The position numbers and the translations under genes are program-made. Below are positions 1 to 4,273 of a stretch of DNA of 7,480 bases, in pieces. Each line of letters opens with the position of its first letter. The first letter of the stretch is position 1. The notes below the pieces were generated by a model that saw only the letters and a program-made list of their open reading frames with translations, did no database searches and was not told the origin of the DNA. The stretch is taken from positions 1-7,480 of the forward strand of contig CBDUYD010000141.1 in assembly GCA_965371355.1 (NCBI GenBank). The letters are read 5' to 3'. Origin of the DNA: JASJHI01 sp965371355 (lineage in GTDB: Bacteria; Actinomycetota; Acidimicrobiia; Acidimicrobiales; Ilumatobacteraceae).

Positions 1-63
1 CTCTTCGCTTACACAGAACCCGGGCGAGCCCGATCCCAGATCTGCGTGAGCAACGATGCAAGG

Positions 64-89
64 CCAACGGTTGTGGCAGAACTGATCCG
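64..89 (+). repeat. Short imperfect repeat, copy A
   Basis: This 26-base stretch matches 1758-1783 at 22 of 26 positions in the same orientation. The shared pieces are CCA-n-CGGTTG, GGCAGA and CTGAT. In both copies one frame ends in a TGA with a similar tail: QGQRLWQN-stop here and RDQRLGQS-stop in the other copy. The pair could therefore be the remnant 3' ends of related genes. Confidence 0.4.
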
Positions 90-576
90 GCATCCTCGCG
101 ACGCGGGCGACCGAATACGTCCACAGGCTCACATCGTTCCGCCACCTCGGTCCCCCGAACGGCACGGTGCGGCTCGACGTCCACGACATCGAGATGGTGA
201 GATGTCGGTCGAGTGGAGCGACGAGAAGCGGAAGCTGACCGTGCGGCGAGCGACATACGCGTCGCGAGACGGCGGTGAACCGGTGCGCGTCGCCGACGTC
301 AGCCACATGGCGATGTCGGAGATGCTGTGCCCGGCACTCGAGGCGGCCGTCCTCGGAGATTCGGGATCGCGCGGACTGGTGGAGCGGCACCGAACCGAGA
401 GCCCGGCCCCGGTCGATGCCCTCGTATACCAGCTCGCCGTGGCAATCGGCAGTCCGAAGCCCTCGGCGACGGTCGCATTCGCGCGTGGCTTGTCGCCAGC
501 CACCGGCCCTGGGCGGGTCGCCGCGCGGCGCGAGGGCCTACTCCCCGCGGCCGAACCGGGCCGCGCCTCGGCCTGA
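86..576 (+). pseudogene. Decayed gene of unknown function with HTH-like C-terminus, frameshifted
   Basis: Two plus-strand frames read like successive parts of one protein. From 86 to about 199 one frame gives protein-like sequence including RHLGPPNGTVRLDVHDIEM. It then runs into non-protein-like sequence and a stop. From 202 to 576 the next frame gives MSVEWSDEKRKLTVRRATYA, VRVADVSHMAMSEM and a C-terminal part (VYQLAVAIGSPKPSATVA, then GLSPAT, ending in LLPAAEPGRASA). That end resembles the small helix-turn-helix tails in which a 'GLSPAT-x-RRV' helix is followed by 'AREAGLLP'. Joining the parts needs one frameshift at about 197-202. No promoter or convincing start is visible. The stop at 574-576 pairs in a hairpin with the stop of the convergent nuclease gene, which supports this reading frame having been real. 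Alternatively only 202-576 is a small intact gene (124 residues). I do not recognise the function. Confidence 0.4.
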
Positions 577-591
577 CCGGCGGCGCGGTCA
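574..591. terminator. Bidirectional stop-codon hairpin between convergent genes
   Basis: A perfect 6-bp inverted repeat, TGACCG-N6-CGGTCA. The left arm starts with the stop of the plus-strand remnant (TGA 574-576) and the right arm ends with the stop of the minus-strand nuclease gene (tca 589-591). There is no U-tract on either side, so it would be a non-canonical terminator or an mRNA 3'-end stabiliser. The terminator role is inferred from position and symmetry. Confidence 0.45.
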
Positions 592-1587
592 CTCGTAGGC
601 GTGCACGGCGACGAGGTTGCCGTTCGGATCCCGCAGGAACACGGTGTCACCGGCGTTGTTCCAGACGGCCGAACCCTGGGAGCACCAGTACAGCTCGGTC
701 TCGGTCCGGTTGCCACAGCCCGTGTAGATCGTCACGGCCCCGCCGGGCATCAACACGACCTCGTCGAAGACGAACCGATGACTCGCGGACTCGTCCGCGA
801 TCTCCCAACCGTCGAGGTCGAGCGGACTTGTCGTCACGTTGGTGAACCGGACCCATTCGCCATTGAGGTTCTCATTGTCGTCTCCGGTTGCGTCGGCGTT
901 GACCTCGACGCGCACGACGTCGCCGTCGACCAGCCGACGCCCGCACGCATCGGGCGCCCAAAGACCCAACTGCTCGGCCTGTGCCACCGCCTGCAGCTCG
1001 CCATATGTCGAATCGCGCGCGACATCGGGCTCGTACCGGCGAGCGATCCCGTAGCCGTTGGCCACCAGAGCTGCACCGACGTCGACGCCGGATCCGACCT
1101 CGACGTAGCGGAGCAGGCGACCGTACCGATCGACGTCGGACTCGTCCGCGACGAGATGAATCGTTTCGCCATCGACCAGATCGGCGAGCGCATCGGTCGC
1201 CTCGTCCGCGAAGCACTCACCCGACTCCGGTGTGTTGATTCCGATCAGGCGCACCCTCGACTCGACGCCGGACCTGCTCACGACGAGGGTGTCGCCGTCG
1301 ATCACCTCCACGACGCGCCACCCCAGTTCCAAGTCGGCCCGATCGTCGGCATTCGGAGATGTCGTGTCGCCCTCGGCCACGTCTACCTCGACGCGGTCGG
1401 TGCCGGTCACTTGCGTTCGCTCGGCGTCGCCATCGGTTCGGGCACTCCCGCAGGCGGCGAGGGGGAGCACGATCGCGGCGACGAGCGAAAGCGTCGCTCC
1501 GGCCCCTCGGTAGAGGGCGCGCGCCGCCGACACCCTCGCACCGGCGTCGCGAGAGTTCCGCCTCCACCGCCTCGTCCGGGGCTGCAT
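589..1587 (-). CDS. Secreted thermonuclease-fold lipoprotein with C-terminal lamin-tail domain
   Basis: Predicted to be a lipid-anchored extracytoplasmic nuclease. From the ATG at 1587 (332 residues) it has an Arg-rich start, a hydrophobic stretch and a lipobox LAAC with Cys46, so it should be an export-linked lipoprotein. An acidic, low-complexity linker follows to about residue 85. The staphylococcal-nuclease domain spans about 90-215. It keeps the calcium-binding Asp97 and Asp99 (VIDGDT), Arg113 and Glu121 (VRLIGINTPE) and Arg157 (DRYGRL), which match the catalytic Arg35, Glu43 and Arg87 of the S. aureus enzyme. Residues about 220-332 (NGEWVRFTN, then LDLDGWEIAD, then GDTVFLRDPNG) look like a lamin-tail domain, often a substrate- or surface-binding module. 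The start is uncertain: GTG at 1617 and GTG at 1533 are in frame, and the last would put the signal peptide right at the N-terminus. No clear Shine-Dalgarno precedes any of them. Activity on DNA or RNA is inferred from the family. Confidence 0.88.
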   Translation of the reverse strand: MQPRTRRWRRNSRDAGARVSAARALYRGAGATLSLVAAIVLPLAACGSARTDGDAERTQVTGTDRVEVDVAEGDTTSPNADDRADLELGWRVVEVIDGDTLVVSRSGVESRVRLIGINTPESGECFADEATDALADLVDGETIHLVADESDVDRYGRLLRYVEVGSGVDVGAALVANGYGIARRYEPDVARDSTYGELQAVAQAEQLGLWAPDACGRRLVDGDVVRVEVNADATGDDNENLNGEWVRFTNVTTSPLDLDGWEIADESASHRFVFDEVVLMPGGAVTIYTGCGNRTETELYWCSQGSAVWNNAGDTVFLRDPNGNLVAVHAYE

Positions 1588-1658
1588 GACGGTCAATCGT
1601 TGCCGATGCTGCCCCACCTGTCGACGACCGCGCGCATCCGGCGCGGACCCGCAGACAG

Positions 1659-1685
1659 GTCCCGGGGGCAGGACCGGCCCGGGAC
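1659..1685. other. Strong GC-rich hairpin upstream of the nuclease gene
   Basis: A perfect 8-bp inverted repeat, GTCCCGGG, 11-base loop, CCCGGGAC. It lies 41 bases upstream of the furthest possible nuclease start, between that gene and the hepT stop on the same strand. It could end hepT transcription, act in the nuclease mRNA leader, or bind a regulator. It has no U-tract. The rest of 1618-1817 shows only a 12-bp palindrome (1781-1792), repeat copy B and no gene. Confidence 0.45.
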
Positions 1686-1757
1686 ATCCGATACGCCAGC
1701 AACGGTGACCGATGGTTAGGTAGCGGTCTCAATACAAGCGCGACTCGGATCGAGGGA

Positions 1758-1783
1758 CCAGCGGTTGGGGCAGAGCTGATGCG
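1758..1783 (+). repeat. Short imperfect repeat, copy B
   Basis: Second copy of the 26-base repeat at 64-89. It lies in the non-coding stretch between the hepT stop and the nuclease gene and is immediately followed by a 12-bp palindrome (GCGACCGGTCGC, 1781-1792). It may be a leftover gene end or a site of past insertion; the sequence does not decide. Confidence 0.4.
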
Positions 1784-1804
1784 ACCGGTCGCTCCCCAGA
1801 TGCG

Positions 1805-1821
1805 TTCGAATACGAATTCAA
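1805..1821 (-). terminator. Weak AT-rich hairpin over the hepT stop codon
   Basis: On the minus strand TTGAAT-TCGT-ATTCGAA forms a 4-bp stem (GAAT/ATTC) that extends by two A-T pairs past one bulged G. It includes the hepT stop (1818-1820). It is weak and imperfect, and is listed because its position matches the stop-codon hairpins at the other gene ends. Confidence 0.25.
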
Positions 1822-2147
1822 TCAATATCTGCGCGGAGTCGCCGAGCTGCATCGACGAGAGGTGGCAGGTCGTGGTCCAAGGTCGCCTGGACGATGGCAT
1901 GGGCCGTATCGAAGTAGCGGTGCGCGAGGTGGTTGCGCATCCCGGCAACATCGACCCAAGGGATGCGAGGCTCCCGATCGAGCAGCTCGGGATCGATTCC
2001 CCTCACGGCTTCTCCGATCTCGATGAGTCGAACTCGAACCGCATCGAAGACGAGAACGTCGTCGAGGCGGCCGCGCTGCAGATGCGCCGCGATCGCGTCG
2101 GCGGCGGCGATGATGTCGTCCAGCCGCTGAGCGGGTCGGCGACTCAC
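1818..2147 (-). CDS. hepT: HepT-like ribonuclease toxin (DUF86 family)
   Basis: Toxin of a MntA/HepT (HEPN-MNT) toxin-antitoxin module, 109 residues. HepT toxins are small all-helical HEPN proteins that cut RNA. Their active site is the R-X4-H-X-Y motif, seen here as RNHLAHRY with Arg71, His76 and Tyr78. In characterised systems MntA silences HepT by adding AMP to the motif tyrosine, and that Tyr is present here. DAVRVRLIEIGEAVRGI and PWVDVAGMRNHLAHRYF are typical of the family. The start is a GTG at 2147 that overlaps the antitoxin stop (GTGA), which implies translational coupling. The length is normal and the motif intact, so it is probably active. The specific RNA target cannot be read from sequence. 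Confidence 0.9.
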   Translation of the reverse strand: MSRRPAQRLDDIIAAADAIAAHLQRGRLDDVLVFDAVRVRLIEIGEAVRGIDPELLDREPRIPWVDVAGMRNHLAHRYFDTAHAIVQATLDHDLPPLVDAARRLRADID

Positions 2148-2656
2148 AGGGCGATCGCCTCAGCCTCCGCAGACTGCCGAACGGCGGGCTTGAGCAGTGA
2201 TGCGGGGACAATCTCTACATGGACGTCGAGGAGCTCCGAGAGTTCCCGCTCGAGCCCAGCCAGACCCACCAACCCAACCTTGTCGCCGAGGTCGACGAGC
2301 AGGTCAAGATCGCTCGCATCGCCGTCGTCGCCGCGCGCAACACTGCCGAATACACGAATGTGGTCCGCTCCTCGCTCGGCTGCGAGCCGCAGGATCTGAC
2401 GGCGATGCCGTCGCAGTCGCCGCCCTGCCGGCGTGTCGGGCAGGTTGCGCGGCGCGTCAGCGACGCGCCGGATCGACACATCGAGTCGATGGCCCGTGGC
2501 CTCGACCAAGCGCTGCAACATCGGCAGGCTCGGCTCGCGACGGCCGGACTCGTAGGCACTGATCACGGACTGCGTGACACCCGCCCGCGATGCCACTTCC
2601 AGCTGCGTCATCCCGGCGGCCGTGCGCGCCGCCCGCAGAGTCCCTCTGGCGTCCAT
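2144..2656 (-). CDS. mntA: HTH-fused MntA nucleotidyltransferase antitoxin
   Basis: Antitoxin of the module, 170 residues from the ATG at 2656. Residues about 3-60 are a Cro/C1-type (XRE) helix-turn-helix (MTQLEVASRAGVTQSVISAYESGRREPS). Residues about 85-155 are a minimal nucleotidyltransferase domain with the G-S-X10-D-X-D signature (Gly104, Ser105, Asp116, Asp118). The usual third acidic position in the 'VDVV' strand appears to be Glu148 (HVEIV). By analogy with characterised MntA it should AMPylate HepT, while the HTH should bind its own promoter; both are inferences. An upstream in-frame start at 2686 would add 10 residues. It is rejected because a good -10 element (TATACT) lies inside that extension, exactly 6 nt before the chosen ATG, as for a leaderless mRNA. 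The stop overlaps the hepT start by GTGA. Confidence 0.88.
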   Translation of the reverse strand: MDARGTLRAARTAAGMTQLEVASRAGVTQSVISAYESGRREPSLPMLQRLVEATGHRLDVSIRRVADAPRNLPDTPAGRRLRRHRRQILRLAAERGADHIRVFGSVARGDDGDASDLDLLVDLGDKVGLVGLAGLERELSELLDVHVEIVPASLLKPAVRQSAEAEAIAL

Positions 2657-2691
2657 GGGGAAAGTATAGCGGATCGTAACTACCATGGCGA
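2657..2691 (-). promoter_or_regulatory. Leaderless promoter of the mntA-hepT operon
   Basis: On the minus strand a -10 element TATACT (2668-2663; 5 of 6 bases of TATAAT) lies 6 nt before the ATG at 2656, so transcription would begin at or next to the A of the start codon. A weak -35-like TCGCCA (2691-2686, 4 of 6 bases of TTGACA) is 17 bases upstream. Two CCATGG palindromes, at 2653-2658 (over the start codon) and 2683-2688 (over the -35), are 30 bp apart, about three helical turns. They could be the operator for the HTH antitoxin. Confidence 0.5.
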
Positions 2692-2720
2692 TGAAGTCCC
2701 GTGAGCCGCGCCACCTCTAG

Positions 2721-2750
2721 CCGACCCGGAGATCCGACCCGATCCGACCC
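2721..2750. repeat. CCGACCC repeats in the divergent promoter region
   Basis: The 10-mer GATCCGACCC occurs twice in perfect tandem (2731-2740 and 2741-2750), preceded by a third CCGACCC at 2721-2727. They lie between the divergent mntA and vapB promoters, so they could be regulator-binding repeats. They could also be low-complexity GC-rich sequence. Confidence 0.4.
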
Positions 2751-2769
2751 CTCCGGGCGCTCCGGCGCA

Positions 2770-2795
2770 GGTACCAGCGGTGGTACCATATGTTC
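2770..2795 (+). promoter_or_regulatory. Promoter/operator of the first vapBC operon
   Basis: GGTACC palindromes at 2770-2775 and 2782-2787 are 12 bp apart; the second is within a longer palindrome, TGGTACCA. The spacing suits two adjacent ribbon-helix-helix dimers. TACCAT (2784-2789) is a -10-like hexamer exactly 6 nt before the ATG at 2796, so the mRNA may be leaderless and the second palindrome would cover the -10. No good -35 is visible. Confidence 0.45.
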
Positions 2796-3005
2796 ATGGC
2801 CCAGAAGACGACGGTCTATCTCCCTGACGACCTCAAGTCGGCGATCGAGCGCGAGGCGAGGCGACGCGGTTGCTCCGAAGCGACGGTCATCCGCGAGGCC
2901 GTCGCCAGTGCGCTCGATCGGCCTCGGCCCCGGGCCGGATTGCTCGACGCCGAGCCGATCGCCGAGCGTGTCGATGAGTTGCTCGCCGGGTTCGGCGAAC
3001 GGTGA
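2796..3005 (+). CDS. vapB: VapB-type ribbon-helix-helix antitoxin (first vapBC pair)
   Basis: Antitoxin, 69 residues. Residues 5-40 (TTVYLPDDLKSAIEREARRRGCSEATVIREAV) fit a ribbon-helix-helix DNA-binding domain of the CopG type: an alternating strand that pairs in the dimer, then two helices. The remaining part (about 45-69, LLDAEPIAERVDELLAGF) would be the toxin-binding tail that blocks the PIN active site. The protein should bind its own promoter, probably at the GGTACC pair just upstream. An in-frame ATG at 2790 directly abuts the -10-like hexamer, so the ATG at 2796 is preferred. Its stop overlaps the toxin start by GTGA. Confidence 0.87.
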   Translation: MAQKTTVYLPDDLKSAIEREARRRGCSEATVIREAVASALDRPRPRAGLLDAEPIAERVDELLAGFGER

Positions 3006-3412
3006 TCATCGCTGACACCAGCGGCCTGTTGGCATTGTTCAACAAGCGCGAACCCACTCACGAAGAGGTGCGTGGAGCGATCACCGACGACGACCTCCTC
3101 GTCGTCTCGCCGTACGTCGTCGCCGAGCTCGACTATCTACTGGCCACCAGGCTCGGGATCGACGCCGAGTTGACGGTGCTGGAGGAGCTCGCCGGAGGCG
3201 CATACGAGCTCGCCCAGATCAATGCCGACGACGTGGGCGAGGCGGCTCGTCTGATTCGCCGCTACCACGATCAGGACATCGGAATCACCGACGCTTCCAT
3301 CGCCGTCCTCGCCCGCCGCTACGGAACCCGCACGATCCTCACGCTCGACCGGCGCCACTTCGGGGTCATCCGCCCGCTCGACGGCGGACGGTTCAAGTTG
3401 ATCCCGAGCTGA
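3002..3412 (+). CDS. vapC: VapC PIN-domain ribonuclease toxin (first pair)
   Basis: Toxin, 136 residues, a single PIN domain. The four conserved acidic residues that bind the metal are present: Asp5 (IIADTSG), Glu42 (VVAEL), Asp97 (ITDAS) and Asp116 (LDRRHF). VapC toxins are Mg-dependent endoribonucleases, and many cut tRNA or the 23S sarcin-ricin loop; the target here is unknown. It starts at a GTG that overlaps the vapB stop (GTGA), without its own Shine-Dalgarno, so it should be translationally coupled. Full length with no missing catalytic residue. It ends in a hairpin that includes its stop codon. Confidence 0.92.
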   Translation: MIIADTSGLLALFNKREPTHEEVRGAITDDDLLVVSPYVVAELDYLLATRLGIDAELTVLEELAGGAYELAQINADDVGEAARLIRRYHDQDIGITDASIAVLARRYGTRTILTLDRRHFGVIRPLDGGRFKLIPS

Positions 3413-3432
3413 TCGCCGACCGGAGCGATCAG
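3409..3432 (+). terminator. Stop-codon hairpin at the end of the first vapBC operon
   Basis: A perfect 8-bp inverted repeat, CTGATCGC, 8-base loop, GCGATCAG, with the vapC stop (3410-3412) inside the left arm. No T-run follows. It is the strongest of the stop-codon hairpins here; the terminator role is inferred. Confidence 0.5.
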
Positions 3433-3522
3433 GCGGGCACGGACCCGGACATTCCGATCGATGCTGAAATTCCGGACGGGCGATGTCGCCGCCCACTGCA
3501 CAGCCGTAGGCGCCAATCCCGC

Positions 3523-3557
3523 TTGCAGAAGGGCGCCCCAACATGCAAAATGCAATC
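3523..3557 (+). promoter_or_regulatory. Promoter/operator of the second vapBC operon
   Basis: CAAAAT (3546-3551) is a -10-like hexamer exactly 6 nt before the ATG at 3558. TTGCAG (3523-3528) is a -35-like element with a 17-bp spacer. The same bases form an inverted repeat, TTGCA (3523-3527) with TGCAA (3544-3548), around a central palindrome GGGCGCCC (3531-3538). A regulator bound there would cover the whole promoter, as expected for autorepression by VapB/VapC. The rest of the gap from 3433 shows nothing recognisable. Confidence 0.5.
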
Positions 3558-3824
3558 ATGCCATCGATCACGATCCGCGACGTCCCCAAGACCACCCGCG
3601 ACGAACTCGCCGCCAGAGCGGCTCGCAGCGGCCGTTCGCTCCAGCAGTACCTGCGGTCGGAACTGATCAAGCTCGCCGGCAAGCGCGACAACCTCGAGAT
3701 CTTCGAAGGCGCACAGGAACGTGTGCGGAGAACCGGCACCGGTCTGACCACCGAGCAGATCCTGTCCTACAAGTACGCCGATCGCGCCGACGAAGATCTC
3801 GATCCCGGTGACGCTCGTCGTTGA
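3558..3824 (+). CDS. vapB: FitA/VapB-type antitoxin (second vapBC pair)
   Basis: Antitoxin, 88 residues. The N-terminus MPSITIRDVPKTTRDELAAR and the helix SGRSLQQYLRSEL are typical of FitA-like ribbon-helix-helix antitoxins, a different subfamily from the first VapB. Residues about 45-88 form the toxin-wrapping tail, with YKYADRADEDLD near the end. The longer in-frame start at 3543 is rejected because it falls just upstream of the proposed -10 hexamer and the family begins at MPSITIR. The gene overlaps its toxin by 17 bases, a common arrangement. Confidence 0.88.
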   Translation: MPSITIRDVPKTTRDELAARAARSGRSLQQYLRSELIKLAGKRDNLEIFEGAQERVRRTGTGLTTEQILSYKYADRADEDLDPGDARR

Positions 3825-4203
3825 CGCGTCGGTGATCGCTCAGGTGGTGCAGGCGACATCAGACGAACAGATCTCCGCTCGTCGTCTCCTCGAGGGCCGC
3901 GACCTCGTCGCGCCACACATCCTCCCCGCAGAAGTCACGAACTATCTCCGCCGCGCCGAGCGACGTGGAGAGCTCCCCGCCGGCATCGCAGCGCTCGCGC
4001 AAGCCGACCTGGCCAATTTGCAGATCGAGTACATCCCCTACCTTCCGTGTAGCGATCGCATCTGGGAGCTCCGCCACACGGTTACGCCCTACGACGCGTG
4101 GTACGTCGCCATCGCAGAGGTGCTGGACGCCGAACTTGCGACGGTCGATCAGCGCCTCGTGCGGGCGGTGGGGCCGCGGTGCCGCTTCGTCTCGCCCGAT
4201 TGA
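3808..4203 (+). CDS. vapC: VapC PIN-domain ribonuclease toxin (second pair)
   Basis: Toxin, 131 residues, a single PIN domain. Acidic metal-binding residues are Asp6 (LVVDASV), Glu42 (PAEVTNYL), Asp96 (PYDAWYVAIAE) and Asp114 (ATVDQRL), so the catalytic site looks complete. The PYDAWYVALAE-type motif is common in actinobacterial VapCs paired with FitA-like antitoxins. It has a GTG start 17 bases inside the antitoxin gene, so translation is probably coupled. It shares little visible sequence with the first VapC beyond the motifs, which argues for independent acquisition rather than tandem duplication. The RNA target is unknown. Confidence 0.92.
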   Translation: MTLVVDASVIAQVVQATSDEQISARRLLEGRDLVAPHILPAEVTNYLRRAERRGELPAGIAALAQADLANLQIEYIPYLPCSDRIWELRHTVTPYDAWYVAIAEVLDAELATVDQRLVRAVGPRCRFVSPD

Positions 4204-4211
4204 CGAATCGG
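4196..4211 (+). terminator. Stop-codon hairpin at the end of the second vapBC operon
   Basis: A perfect 6-bp stem, CCGATT-GACG-AATCGG, with a 4-base loop. The vapC stop codon (4201-4203) straddles stem and loop. No T-run follows, so function as a terminator is an inference from position. Confidence 0.4.
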
Positions 4212-4229
4212 TCGTCGCAACGGCGACCA

Positions 4230-4259
4230 TCGGCTGCGCTCGGAGACAGCCGACCGAGC
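4230..4259 (+). promoter_or_regulatory. Two mutually exclusive hairpins in the leader of the membrane phosphatase gene
   Basis: Two interleaved inverted repeats lie just before the Shine-Dalgarno: TCGGCTG (4230-4236) with CAGCCGA (4247-4253), and GCTCGG (4238-4243) with CCGAGC (4254-4259). The arms alternate, and there is no spacer between 4253 and 4254, so both stems could hardly form at once. This is the layout of a switch between two structures. A regulatory role is speculative; no ligand class is recognised. Confidence 0.35.
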
Positions 4260-4273
4260 ATGATGGAGCCTCG

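Noticed and set aside
601..1719. Plus-strand open frame of 372 codons opposite the nuclease gene
   Set aside because: The minus strand encodes clear nuclease motifs and a lipobox. The plus frame has no recognisable domain.
2721..2787. CRISPR-like repeat array
   Set aside because: Repeats are 6-10 bases long, adjacent or irregular, with no spacer structure and no cas genes. Operator-like repeats fit better.
3808..4203. Second vapBC pair as a tandem duplicate of the first
   Set aside because: The antitoxins belong to different ribbon-helix-helix subfamilies and the toxins share only the PIN motifs, so recent duplication is unlikely.
4230..4259. H-type pseudoknot from the interleaved repeats
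   Set aside because: There is no base between the 3' arm of stem 1 and the 3' arm of stem 2, so the strand that must cross stem 1 has no length. Alternative hairpins are more plausible.
3965..4273. N-terminal extension of the membrane phosphatase frame
   Set aside because: It overlaps vapC, reads as Arg/Ser-rich non-protein sequence, and the ATG at 4274 has a Shine-Dalgarno and begins the conserved membrane domain.
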